Assembly: GCA_944325945.1 (NCBI GenBank)
Contig: CALVBW010000031.1
Coordinates: 1 to 64,000 of the forward strand
Origin: Candidatus Gastranaerophilales bacterium
Lineage (GTDB): Bacteria > Cyanobacteriota > Vampirovibrionia > Gastranaerophilales > Gastranaerophilaceae
DNA: 64,000 nucleotides
Direction of reading: 5' to 3'
Part shown: one piece after another, positions 31,310 to 39,841 of the stretch
How positions within the stretch are numbered: the first letter of the stretch is position 1
How the letters are laid out: the number at the start of each line of letters is the position of its first letter
Notes under the pieces: model-generated
The model's input: the letters and a program-made list of their open reading frames with translations, nothing else
The model's database searches: none
Told to the model about the DNA's origin: nothing
Translations under genes and position numbers: made by a program

Positions 31310-33172
31310 ATGGAAACAAAAAGCTTGAGTATAGATATAAAGGAAGAACAAAAAAAAGCACAGGAACAGATAAAAAAACAGGGACTGAGAGTTCTTGTCT
31401 GCGCAGGAACAGGCTGCGTTGCGAACGGATCTTTAGGAGTAATCGAAAGATTTAAAGAACTCGGCGCAGATGTATCTGTTTTGACGGATTACGATAAAAT
31501 GACAATAGTTCCGACAGGCTGCCACGGATTTTGCGAACAGGGCGTTCTGGTAAGCATCCCCGACAAGCACGTAACCTATGTCAAAGTCCGCTACAAAGAC
31601 GTTGAAGAGATTTACGAAACGCACATAAGAGGCGGACAGCCGGTTGAAAGACTTTTATACACGGATCCGCAGACAAAAGAACATATTTTTAAGGACGAAG
31701 ATATTAATTTTTACGCAAAACAAAACCGCACCGCGCTTAAAAACTGCGGAAACATAAACGCGGAAAGTATTGACGAGGCAATTGCGGTGAGAGGTTACGA
31801 GGCGCTATATAACGTATTGACCGAAAATAACCCCGAAGGCGTAATTGAAACAATTGAAAAATCAGGATTAAGAGGCCGCGGCGGCGGCGGATTTCCGACC
31901 GGAAGAAAATGGCGCTTTACGGCAGCCAACCGCGGCGGAAAATCTTACGTTGTATGTAACGGTGATGAAGGCGACCCGGGCGCATTCATGGACAGAAGTA
32001 TTATGGAAGGCGATCCGCATAAACTTCTTGAAGGTATGGCAATTGCAGCTTTTGCAATCGGCGCGGACGAAGGTTATATCTACGTAAGAGCCGAATACCC
32101 GCTTGCGATTGAACGTCTGAAAAAAGCAATAAAAGACGCCGAAGAAAGACATTTTTTGGGCGAAAACATAATGGGAAGCGGTTTTTCCTTCACAATTCAC
32201 ATAAAAGAAGGCGCCGGAGCATTTGTTTGCGGCGAAGAAACCGCACTCATAGCATCAATTGAAGGCGAACGCGGGATGCCCAGACCGAAACCGCCGTTCC
32301 CTGCGAATAAAGGTTTGTTCGGCAGACCGACATTGATTAACAACGTTGAAACACTCGCAAACGTGCCTGTTATAATCCTTAACGGCGCTGACTGGTTTGC
32401 ACAAATGGGTACCGAAACTTCTAAAGGCACCAAAACATTTGCACTGACAGGCGAAGTTAATAATACGGGCTTAATCGAAGTTCCGATGGGAACAACGTTA
32501 AGACAAATCATCTTTGACATAGGCGGCGGAATAAGAGGCGGCAAAAAATTCAAAGCTGTCCAAATCGGCGGTCCGTCAGGCGGATGCTTAACAGAAGAAC
32601 ATCTTGATCTGCCTATGGATTACGACAGTCTTATAAAAGCAGGCGCAATGGTCGGCTCCGGCGGTCTGGTCGTAATGGCGGAAGATACCTGTATGGTTGA
32701 AGTTGCAAGATTTTTCATGAACTTTACCAAAAACGAAAGCTGCGGAAAATGCGTTCCCTGCCGCGAAGGTACAAAAAATATGCTCAAAATCCTTGAAAAA
32801 ATAGTTGCGGGAAAAGGCGAACTTTCGGATTTGGATTTGCTGGAAGAATTGGCGCACACTGTTAAAGAAGGTTCATTGTGCGGGCTTGGAAAAACAGCCC
32901 CGAATCCTGTTTTGTCAACCTTAAAATACTTCAGGGACGAATATATAGCACACATTGTCGATAAAAAATGCCCTGCAGGGGTTTGTACGGCAATGAAAAA
33001 GGTTGTTATCAACCCCGAAAAATGTAAAGGATGCACAAAATGTGCAAGAACCTGTCCTGTAGGCGCTATTGAAGGCACGGTAAAACAACCGCACCACATA
33101 GATCAGGAAAAATGTATTAAATGCGAGGCATGCCTCAAGAGCTGCCCGTTTAAGGCAATTGAATTACAATAG
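31310..33172 (+). CDS. NuoF-like flavoprotein subunit of the hydrogenase complex (HndC/HydB type)
   Basis: 620 aa. Order: N-terminal thioredoxin-like [2Fe-2S] domain ('CAGTGCVANG', 'CHGFCEQG', residues 25-110); NADH site 'LRGRGGGGFPTGRKW'; FMN site 'GDEGDPGAFMDRSIMEGDPH'; SLBB region; [4Fe-4S] 'ESCGKCVPCREGT'; C-terminal two-cluster ferredoxin domain 'CKGCTKCARTCPVGAI' and 'CIKCEACLKSCPFKAI'. The C-terminal ferredoxin is typical of HydB/HndC rather than of NuoF. It oxidises NAD(P)H or reduces NAD(P)+. Follows the NuoE-like gene by 1 bp. Confidence 0.9.
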   Translation: METKSLSIDIKEEQKKAQEQIKKQGLRVLVCAGTGCVANGSLGVIERFKELGADVSVLTDYDKMTIVPTGCHGFCEQGVLVSIPDKHVTYVKVRYKDVEEIYETHIRGGQPVERLLYTDPQTKEHIFKDEDINFYAKQNRTALKNCGNINAESIDEAIAVRGYEALYNVLTENNPEGVIETIEKSGLRGRGGGGFPTGRKWRFTAANRGGKSYVVCNGDEGDPGAFMDRSIMEGDPHKLLEGMAIAAFAIGADEGYIYVRAEYPLAIERLKKAIKDAEERHFLGENIMGSGFSFTIHIKEGAGAFVCGEETALIASIEGERGMPRPKPPFPANKGLFGRPTLINNVETLANVPVIILNGADWFAQMGTETSKGTKTFALTGEVNNTGLIEVPMGTTLRQIIFDIGGGIRGGKKFKAVQIGGPSGGCLTEEHLDLPMDYDSLIKAGAMVGSGGLVVMAEDTCMVEVARFFMNFTKNESCGKCVPCREGTKNMLKILEKIVAGKGELSDLDLLEELAHTVKEGSLCGLGKTAPNPVLSTLKYFRDEYIAHIVDKKCPAGVCTAMKKVVINPEKCKGCTKCARTCPVGAIEGTVKQPHHIDQEKCIKCEACLKSCPFKAIELQ

Positions 33173-33200
33173 TGCGGAATAATTTACGAGGAAAATAGAA

Positions 33201-34949
33201 ATGACAGATAAGAAAACATTATTTATAGACGGTAAAGAAGTAGAATTCACGGATGAACCGAATTTATTGGAAGTAATCCGAAAAGCGGGAATGAATGTTC
33301 CGACATTCTGCTACCGCCCTGATTTAACCTCATTCGGCGCATGCAGAATGTGTGTTGTGGAAGTAGAAGGCAGAGGAATACAATCCTCCTGCACAATGCC
33401 GCCGGAAGCGGGTTTAAAAATTCATCTTAATACAGAAAAGACCAGAAGAATAAGGAAAACAGTTCTGGAATTATTGCTGGCAAACCACGACAGAAGCTGC
33501 TTGACCTGCGAAAAATCAGGCGACTGCGAACTTCAAAAATACGCTGAAGAGTACGGAATTACAAAAATCAGATACGCCGAAAAAGAGGATTACCTGCCGA
33601 TAGACGACAGCTCCCCCTCAATAGTCAGAGATCCGAACAAATGTATTTTGTGCGGTGCGTGCGTAAGAGCCTGCTCTGAATTTCAGGGGCACTCTGTACT
33701 CGGTTTTGCAAACAGAGGCTCAAAAACAGTCGTAGAACCAATGAACGGCAGACCGCTCGGGCAGGTTGACTGTGTAAACTGCGGACAATGCGTTGCAGTT
33801 TGTCCGACAGGCGCATTAACGATTAAATCATCACTGGATGATGTCTGGGCAAGGATTACAAACCCTGAGGTGAAAGTTATCGCGCATATGGCACCGTCAG
33901 TCAGGGTTGCACTGGGCGAAATGTTCGGACTTGAACCCGGTGAAAACACTATCGGAAAAATTGATGCCGCGCTCAGAAGAATAGGTTTTGACATGGTATT
34001 TGATACCAATTTCGGGGCGGACTTAACGATTATGGAAGAAGCAACGGAATTTATAGACAGACTCAAATCAGGTCAAAATCTTCCGTTATTTACATCTTGC
34101 TGTCCTGCGTGGGTTAAGTATCTTGAGATGATGCACCCTGATATGCTTAATCATCTTTCAAGCTGCAAATCACCTATGTCAATGCAGTCGCCGGTTCTGG
34201 TCGATTTAATTCCGAAAATGCTGGGAATTCCGCGCGAAAACTTGACGGTCGTTGCAATAATGCCGTGTACAGCGAAAAAATATGAAGCTTTGCGCCCTGA
34301 ATTAAGCCAAAACGGACGTCAGGACACGGATTTTGTACTTACAACAAAAGAACTCGGTAAAATGATAAAGAGTGCGGGAATTGATTTTAATTCGCTGGAA
34401 CCCGAAGCACCTGATTCACCGTTCGGGGAATATACAGGCGCCGGAACAATATTCGGCGCGTCAGGCGGGGTTGCGGAAGCAGCTGTCAGAACGGCTTATG
34501 AATTTGCAACCGGCGAAATTCTCAAAAACGTTGATATCAAAGAAATGCGCGGCACAACAAGCAGGTGCAAAGATGTTGAAATCGACATCAAAGGCACAAA
34601 AGTTGTCGTAAGGGTAGTGTCAACGCTTAAAGAGGCTGAAAAATCAATTAAAGAAATCAAAGAAGGAAAAGCACAATTCCAGATGCTTGAAGTTATGGCA
34701 TGCCCCGGAGGCTGCATAAACGGCGGCGGACAACCCGCAAGCTTTAATGACAGCAAAATCAAGCAGGAACGCGCTGAAGGATTATACAAAGAGGACGAAC
34801 AGCTTCCTATACGTAAATCGCACATGAATCCTTCAGTTCAAAAACTTTATCAGGAATTTTTGGAACATCCGAATTCCCATAAGGCGCACGAAATCCTGCA
34901 TACCGTATACACGGACAGATTCGCGGGTTCATATAAAGATATTAAGTAA
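33201..34949 (+). CDS. hydA: [FeFe] hydrogenase catalytic subunit (HydA/HndD type)
   Basis: 582 aa. N-terminal [2Fe-2S] ('CYRPDLTSFGACRMCVVE'), His-ligated [4Fe-4S] ('HDRSCLTCEKSGDCELQ'), two [4Fe-4S] ('CILCGACVRACSE', 'CVNCGQCVAVCPTGAL'), and the H-cluster domain with the three signatures: 'TSCCPAW' (L1), 'MPCTAKKYE' (L2) and 'EVMACPGGCINGGGQP' (L3). All H-cluster cysteines are present, so it should be active. With the NuoE- and NuoF-like partners it forms a group A trimeric enzyme, likely coupling NADH and ferredoxin to H2. Maturases HydE/F/G are not in the window. Confidence 0.94.
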   Translation: MTDKKTLFIDGKEVEFTDEPNLLEVIRKAGMNVPTFCYRPDLTSFGACRMCVVEVEGRGIQSSCTMPPEAGLKIHLNTEKTRRIRKTVLELLLANHDRSCLTCEKSGDCELQKYAEEYGITKIRYAEKEDYLPIDDSSPSIVRDPNKCILCGACVRACSEFQGHSVLGFANRGSKTVVEPMNGRPLGQVDCVNCGQCVAVCPTGALTIKSSLDDVWARITNPEVKVIAHMAPSVRVALGEMFGLEPGENTIGKIDAALRRIGFDMVFDTNFGADLTIMEEATEFIDRLKSGQNLPLFTSCCPAWVKYLEMMHPDMLNHLSSCKSPMSMQSPVLVDLIPKMLGIPRENLTVVAIMPCTAKKYEALRPELSQNGRQDTDFVLTTKELGKMIKSAGIDFNSLEPEAPDSPFGEYTGAGTIFGASGGVAEAAVRTAYEFATGEILKNVDIKEMRGTTSRCKDVEIDIKGTKVVVRVVSTLKEAEKSIKEIKEGKAQFQMLEVMACPGGCINGGGQPASFNDSKIKQERAEGLYKEDEQLPIRKSHMNPSVQKLYQEFLEHPNSHKAHEILHTVYTDRFAGSYKDIK

Positions 34950-34953
34950 AATT

Positions 34954-34982
34954 AAGGGTCGGGTTAATCTCCGGCCCTTTTT
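34954..34982 (+). terminator. Intrinsic terminator of the hydrogenase operon
   Basis: AAGGGTCGG pairs with CCGGCCCTT (one G-U), loop GTTAATCT, then T-rich. It begins 5 bp after the hydA stop. Confidence 0.8.
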
Positions 34983-34986
34983 CTAA

Positions 34987-35057
34987 AGGTAATAAAGGAA
35001 TAAGTTGTATCATAGATTAATCTGTGCGGAAGTTCTCCAATGTTCATTTTTTATAAC
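34987..35057 (-). repeat. R1 copy, one arm poorly preserved
   Basis: Inverted orientation: arm GGTAATAAAGGAATAAGTT, then TAGATTAATCTGTGCGG and TTTTTTATAAC of the core. The second arm is lost or very diverged. Confidence 0.6.
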
Positions 35058-35370
35058 GAATGACATAAAACCTCACGCCACTCAATTTACTCACTTTACT
35101 CACTCTAAAAACTTCTTATTGCACTAGTATCTTTTACTTGAGATCCTGAAATAAATTCAGGATGACAGGATTATTGTCGTGGCTTTTGCTCCATCTCCCT
35201 GCGGGAGAGGGAAGGGTGAGGGGGTGGCATAGTGAATAAGGAAATAGGGAAATAAGTTGTATCTAAAATATATCTGAGCGGATTTTTTCAATATCCGCTT
35301 TATATAACACTTATTCCCTTATTTACTTATTTACTTCTTACTGCCTTAGTATCTTAGTATCTTAGTAACA
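35058..35370. repeat. Intergenic cluster of R3, R4, R1 and R2 repeats
   Basis: In order: R3 (GAGATCCTGAAATAAATTCA, near 35140), a CATCTCCCTGCGGGAGAGGG palindrome (R4-like, near 35192), a complete inverted R1 copy at 35231-35334 with GTGAATAAGGAAATAGGG and its complement as arms, and short CTTAGTAT octamers of R2 (35343-35370). Four repeat families within 300 bp; no gene. Confidence 0.7.
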
Positions 35371-35394
35371 TTTATCAAAGATTCTAAAAAACTG

Positions 35395-35423
35395 TTGACA
35401 AGAAAATTTGTTCTTGATAGACT
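35395..35423 (+). promoter_or_regulatory. Promoter of tRNA-Lys
   Basis: TTGACA (35395-35400), 17-bp spacer, TAGACT (35418-35423), 34 bp before the tRNA. Confidence 0.6.
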
Positions 35424-35457
35424 AAAAACATTGACAGTCGAAATGAATAGCAAATAA

Positions 35458-35530
35458 GCGCTTGTAGCTCAGCAGGTAGAGCACTCCCCTTTTAAGGGAT
35501 AGGTCGCGCGTTCGAATCGCGCCAAGCGCA
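35458..35530 (+). tRNA. tRNA-Lys (anticodon TTT)
   Basis: GCGCTTG paired with CAAGCGC, D-arm GCTCAGCAGGTAGAGC, anticodon loop CTTTTAA (TTT), T-arm GCGCGTTCGAATCGCGC, discriminator A. CCA is not encoded. 73 nt. Confidence 0.97.
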
Positions 35531-35771
35531 AAATAAAAGAGGACATAATGTCCTCTTTTATTTTGCTGTTTAGCCAAGATGAGAATGCTTATTGCGTTCG
35601 AGCGGATTTTGCGTAGTGCGCCGTGTGAGCGAAGCGAACCCAGCACGAAGTGGCGCGGAGCTAACGAACGGAATTTTTACTAAGTAAAAATGAAGTGAGT
35701 GACAGCGTAGCGTGAAGCAATAATCCAAGACCACGTGAAGCAAATCCAAGACGAATCGCGCCAAGCGCAAA
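35513..35771. repeat. 20-bp direct repeat of the tRNA-Lys 3' end flanking about 220 bp
   Basis: CGAATCGCGCCAAGCGCAAA occurs at 35513-35532 (tRNA 3' end) and again at 35752-35771. The enclosed DNA has the tRNA terminator and then GC-richer sequence (GTGTGAGCGAAGCGAACCCAG and similar) without a supported gene. The layout is that of attL/attR left by a tRNA-targeting element. Confidence 0.6.
35530..35564 (+). terminator. Intrinsic terminator of tRNA-Lys
   Basis: AAAATAAAAGAGGACAT and ATGTCCTCTTTTATTTT are perfect complements with a one-base separation, T-rich at the end. Confidence 0.85.
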
Positions 35772-35833
35772 TTTTTTACCCCTATTATCAAAAATGTTCA
35801 CAAAATGCTTACAGTTGCAGCTTATTTATTATC

Positions 35834-36397
35834 TTACTTAATATGCACGAATTTTTTAGCGCAGTCGAACATGGAGTTTACAAGCGCGGCATTTGAATAA
35901 ATATTCATACCGTTGACCTCGAGAACCTGCTTCATTCGTTTTTCCCACATATTATAAACCTCGTCGACCGTCAAATCCAGAACCTGACCTATCATTGACA
36001 ATTCCTTAAAATCAATGGGCACAGGCATTACACCGCGCAAAATATCCACAATATCCAGACGTTTTTTTCGCGGAAAAGCTTTCAAAAAATTCACGACAGA
36101 CATCTTTTTAGACATTAGAGCATCTTTTATAAATTCCACGGAATCATCTAATAAAACCGGCTCCTGAGGGATTTTATATTCCTCAAATTCTTCAGGCTCA
36201 ACCTCCATAACCGTTGCAATCCGCTCCAGCGTAGTGCCGCGCGTCGAAAACGGGATTGATTCGTCTATCAAGTTATATACATACGAAAGCGTTACCCCTA
36301 TCATTTCCGCGAAATCTTTCTTGTGCAAAGCGTTTTTTTCAAGAAATCTTGCGACTTTTTCCGAACTTTTTTGTTGAATTATCTGTTTATCTTTCAT
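35834..36397 (-). CDS. XRE-like helix-turn-helix regulator
   Basis: 187 aa. Residues 12-70 form a Cro/CI-type HTH: 'VARFLEKNALHKKDFAEMIGVTLSYVYNLI', then 'TTLERIATVMEVEPEEF'. The C-terminal 110 residues are helical with 'KRLDIVDILRGVMPVPIDFKELSMIGQVLDLTVDEVYNMWEKRM', perhaps a second HTH-like or dimerisation domain. Single-domain CI proteins lack this. Shine-Dalgarno GAGGA. It lies alone, divergent from pth. Targets unknown; it is not near any phage lysogeny gene here. Confidence 0.75.
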   Translation of the reverse strand: MKDKQIIQQKSSEKVARFLEKNALHKKDFAEMIGVTLSYVYNLIDESIPFSTRGTTLERIATVMEVEPEEFEEYKIPQEPVLLDDSVEFIKDALMSKKMSVVNFLKAFPRKKRLDIVDILRGVMPVPIDFKELSMIGQVLDLTVDEVYNMWEKRMKQVLEVNGMNIYSNAALVNSMFDCAKKFVHIK

Positions 36398-36527
36398 AAT
36401 TTAATCCTCACAATTGAACTTACCTTCAAAATACGTTTATTTTATCAATTTGTTAAGCGAAATGTCGGTAAATCGACACGGTAATATTTATTTACGTTAA
36501 AATAATAAATATAAAAGGTTTTTGAAA

Positions 36528-37085
36528 ATGAAATTAGTTACAGGATTAGGAAATATCGGAGAAAAATACTGTTTCACACGCCACAACGCAGGATTTATGG
36601 TTGTCGACAAATGGGCGCTTGAAAATAATCTGCAATTCAGGGAAGAAAAAAAATTCAAATGTCTTATGACAAAATTCAATTTCAACGGCGAGGATATAAT
36701 TATCGCGAAACCCACAACATTTATGAACCTGTCTGGTGAAGCTGTCGGCGCTCTTTGTAATTTCTACAAAATAGATATAAAAGATGTTTTGATAATTTTT
36801 GACGATATAGCACTGGATTTGGGGAGGCTGAGGTTCCGCAAAACAGGCTCTGACGGCGGTCATAACGGGATTAAATCAATTATAAAGCATCTGGGGACAA
36901 CTGATTTTGCGAGATTAAAAGTGGGTATAGGCCCGCAGCCGCCGATTCCGTCGGAGAATTATGTCCTCGGGACTTTTACAAAAGAACAGGCGGGAATCTT
37001 GAAACCAACGCTTTCGCGCGCCGTAAGCGCGGTTGAGTGTTATCTCACGGACGGAATTGAAAAGGCTCAGAATATTTTCAATTAG
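36528..37085 (+). CDS. pth: Peptidyl-tRNA hydrolase
   Basis: 185 aa. Recycles peptidyl-tRNA by ester hydrolysis. 'LVTGLGNIGEKYCFTRHNAGFMVVDKWA' contains the catalytic His (TRHN, near residue 20), followed by 'KPTTFMNLSGEAV' (Asn), 'IIFDDIALDLGRLRFRKTGSDGGHNGIKSI' (Asp, Asn-Gly) and 'DFARLKVGIGPQP'. Length normal. Start at ATG 36528 with AAAAGG upstream; a TTG two codons earlier is less likely. Confidence 0.95.
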   Translation: MKLVTGLGNIGEKYCFTRHNAGFMVVDKWALENNLQFREEKKFKCLMTKFNFNGEDIIIAKPTTFMNLSGEAVGALCNFYKIDIKDVLIIFDDIALDLGRLRFRKTGSDGGHNGIKSIIKHLGTTDFARLKVGIGPQPPIPSENYVLGTFTKEQAGILKPTLSRAVSAVECYLTDGIEKAQNIFN

Positions 37086-37141
37086 CCGGTTGGACTTTTC
37101 AAACAAAATATTTTGTGTATAATGAACTCAAGGAGTATAAA

Positions 37142-38539
37142 ATGAGCATACAAACAGCAGAACAATTTGAAGCCAACGAACAATACGAACAGGCTTATGA
37201 AGAATATAAAAAAGAACACGAAAAACGCCCGAATGATTTGAGTATAACCGAACGACTCGGACACTTAGCCATGATGCTTAACAAAAAAGACGAAGCAGCG
37301 GGTTATTATACACAAATTCTCGAAAAAGACATGACAAATACGCTTTGCTATGAACAGCTCATGGATATTTATGTTGATACAGACAGATACAAATACTATA
37401 TCTACCGCGGGAATTTGCATTCTGTTGAGCATAAACTTGAACATGCAATAAATGACTACAAAAAAGCCCTTAATCACGCGGAAAACGAACGCGATATTGT
37501 TATGACGCGCTTTACGCTTGCCAATTTGTACGACCAGACAGGAAATACAACAAAAGCAATCGACGAATTTTTGAAAACGCTTGAATATGAAGAAAACCAT
37601 GAAGAAGTTTTCCTCAAACTCGTGGATTTGTATCTGAAAGAAGATATGCTCACAAGCGCAATCGACGTTCTTGAACGCGCTCAAAAACGCTTTGATACGG
37701 ACAACATCAGAGAAAATCTTGCAAAACTGTATCTTCGAAACAATCAGCCCGAACTTGCAAAAGATTTGACTAAAGACGATTTATTAAAAATTAAGTGTAT
37801 GCTCCAATCCGGCGAAGATACTGACGCGGATAAAAACCTTCAGTCAATTGAACCGTTTTATAAAAACAATCCCGAATATTACGCCCTCAGAGCGGAATAC
37901 TATTACACACAGGGCGAATACGACAACGCGCTTGAATACGTTGAAAAATACAACGAGCTTAACAGAAATTCAGCCCTTGCCTACCAGATGCGCGCTTTGA
38001 TTTTTGAAGGTAAAAACGACGAATACAGCGCTCACCTCAACTGGGGTAAATATAACCTTGTCCGCGGAAATAAAGACATTGCGGTCAATGAATTTTTGAA
38101 CGCATGGCAATTAAAAGAAGATGACGTGGATTTGATGAACACCCTTGCTGTTTTACTGGAAGAAACAGGGGACAAAAACCACGCTGTTGAGTTCTGGGAA
38201 AGGATTTCAAACGCTGAACCGACAAACAAAAAAGCACTTGAAAAGCTTGCCGATTTCAGAGAAAATATAGGCGATTACAGAGCGGAAGCGGATTATCTTG
38301 AAAAGTGGTACGAACTTGATAAACGCAATGCGATTGTAGTCAGACGGCTTGCAAAAGTTTACGAAAAAATAAAAAATAAGCCTGACGCCGTCGAATTTTA
38401 CAAAAAATACCTTGAGCTTGCAAAAGGCGCTCAGGATTATGCACAAATCGAGCAAAAACTCCAAAAACTTGAACATACGGAATTTGTCCAGGAAGATGAG
38501 GGGCTTTTAGATAAAATAATGCGATTTTTTAACAAATAA
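37142..38539 (+). CDS. Tetratricopeptide repeat protein
   Basis: 465 aa, nearly all helical, with about ten TPR units (for example 'AEQFEANEQYEQAYEEYKKE', 'DRYKYYIYRGNLHSVEHKLE', 'NPEYYALRAEYYYTQGEYDN', 'KPDAVEFYKKYLELAKGAQD'). No signal peptide or membrane segment, so a cytoplasmic scaffold. The start is 37142 after AAGGAG. It ends 9 bp before the next small gene, so they are cotranscribed. Partner proteins not predictable. Confidence 0.85.
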   Translation: MSIQTAEQFEANEQYEQAYEEYKKEHEKRPNDLSITERLGHLAMMLNKKDEAAGYYTQILEKDMTNTLCYEQLMDIYVDTDRYKYYIYRGNLHSVEHKLEHAINDYKKALNHAENERDIVMTRFTLANLYDQTGNTTKAIDEFLKTLEYEENHEEVFLKLVDLYLKEDMLTSAIDVLERAQKRFDTDNIRENLAKLYLRNNQPELAKDLTKDDLLKIKCMLQSGEDTDADKNLQSIEPFYKNNPEYYALRAEYYYTQGEYDNALEYVEKYNELNRNSALAYQMRALIFEGKNDEYSAHLNWGKYNLVRGNKDIAVNEFLNAWQLKEDDVDLMNTLAVLLEETGDKNHAVEFWERISNAEPTNKKALEKLADFRENIGDYRAEADYLEKWYELDKRNAIVVRRLAKVYEKIKNKPDAVEFYKKYLELAKGAQDYAQIEQKLQKLEHTEFVQEDEGLLDKIMRFFNK

Positions 38540-38548
38540 GGAGAATTT

Positions 38549-38956
38549 ATGCAGGTAAACAGAATAAATTCGGCATATACCCCGTCATTCGGAGTTAAAA
38601 TACCGACCAGAGAACTTATCGGATTTGTATGTAAAGCTTCAACAACCGATAATAAAATAGCATCGTCCGCATTAACTGTTACAAAGCTGACCAACGGAAA
38701 AGTTGAAGGACTGCATATTCCCGTTATGGATATGTGGAAAATTTGCTGCGACTTTACGGACAAAATTAAACTAAAATACCCTGAGATTAAAGACGCTGCT
38801 GAATCCGTAGATAAGTATGCCTCAAAACTTTTGCACAGAAATAATATTTCTCAGCCTGAATATTTATCAAAACTAAATCGAAAACTGAACCATTTTGAAA
38901 AACAACTTGGCAAAGAATACGACATTACAGACTTTGAAAACACCGTACTCGCATAA
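38549..38956 (+). CDS. Lineage-type hypothetical protein with N-terminal PSFG motif
   Basis: 135 aa. It begins MQVNRINSAYTPSFGVKIPT, a short polar lead with 'SFG' that I associate with many Gastranaerophilales proteins; the rest is helical and Lys-rich with 'WKICCDFTDKIKLKYPEIKDAAES'. No signal peptide, no known domain. AAGGAG lies 6 nt before the ATG. Last gene of the TPR operon, followed by a terminator. Confidence 0.6.
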   Translation: MQVNRINSAYTPSFGVKIPTRELIGFVCKASTTDNKIASSALTVTKLTNGKVEGLHIPVMDMWKICCDFTDKIKLKYPEIKDAAESVDKYASKLLHRNNISQPEYLSKLNRKLNHFEKQLGKEYDITDFENTVLA

Positions 38957-38958
38957 AA

Positions 38959-38985
38959 AAAAGAAAACCGCAGAGGTTTTCTTTT
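38959..38985. terminator. Terminator between convergent TPR operon and flagellar genes
   Basis: AAAAGAAAACC pairs with GGTTTTCTTTT around GCAGA, with A/T runs on both sides, so it can act in both directions. Confidence 0.8.
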
Positions 38986-39004
38986 AAGAAATGGAGTTTA
39001 ATTA

Positions 39005-39841
39005 TTAGCTGCCGACAAGCCTCAAGGCTTCCTGCAGCAATTCTTTGTTGCTGGAAATAAGCTTATTTGTAATTTCCATCTGGAGTTTTGCCATCTGATA
39101 GTAAGAAATATTTGCCTTAAAGTCGGCATTTGAGAGTTCCAAAAGACCTGACCTTATTTCACCGTAGCCGATAACAGGTTTTCCTGATTCTTCAGTCTCA
39201 ATAAACTGACCGTCATTGAACTCATACAGCCCTGCCGCATTATGGAAATTTCTCGTTGTAATTCTATACAAAGGCACCATACGTTTTCCGCCGTCAGCTT
39301 TACCGTAGATAGTACCGTCGCCTTTAATTTCAAAGTCGTCGTATTTGCCGAGATATTTACCGTTGTTCGGGTCAATCCACATTTTTATATTAGTGGTCGG
39401 GATATCAAGAGAGCCGCCTTTCAAAGCTGTCTGCTGATACAAATCATCACTGATTGATTTTGTACCCTGCATAATTTCACCCTTGTCATTCAGAATATAG
39501 CCCTGCACGGTATTACCGTATTTATCACGGTAAACGCCTTCTCCGTCGAACTTAAATTCGCCGAGACGGGTATAAATGCTTTTACCCTCGGCATTTTTCA
39601 CAAGGAAAAATCCTTTGCCTTCCAAAAACAGGTTTTCAACGGAAGTACCGGGTGTAGATTTCCCCTGACCGAGGTTTTTGTTGTAATCATCCGCAACAGC
39701 ACCGCCTAAAAAAGTCTTAAAATTCACCTGTTTTTCGCGGAAACCTGGAGTGTAAACGTTTGTCATGTTGTCAGCGATTACATCCATCCAGTTATTTGTC
39801 GCAAACTGCGTATTCAATGCCGTGATAAATGAATCATTCAT
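39005..39841 (-). CDS. Flagellar hook-basal body protein (FlgE/F/G family)
   Basis: 278 aa. N-terminal 'MNDSFITALNTQFATNNWMDVIADNMTNVYTPGFREKQVNF' is the rod/hook family signature (N-helix, ANNxANxxTPGFK type); then 'LEGKGFFLVKNAEGKSIYTRLGEFKFDGEGVYRDKYGNTVQGY' and C-terminal helix 'ELSNADFKANISYYQMAKLQMEITNKLISSNKELLQEALRL'. The position next to fliK suggests the hook protein, the length suggests FlgG. Start at 39841 (AAGGAG 7 nt upstream). It overlaps fliK by 8 bp. Confidence 0.8.
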   Translation of the reverse strand: MNDSFITALNTQFATNNWMDVIADNMTNVYTPGFREKQVNFKTFLGGAVADDYNKNLGQGKSTPGTSVENLFLEGKGFFLVKNAEGKSIYTRLGEFKFDGEGVYRDKYGNTVQGYILNDKGEIMQGTKSISDDLYQQTALKGGSLDIPTTNIKMWIDPNNGKYLGKYDDFEIKGDGTIYGKADGGKRMVPLYRITTRNFHNAAGLYEFNDGQFIETEESGKPVIGYGEIRSGLLELSNADFKANISYYQMAKLQMEITNKLISSNKELLQEALRLVGS

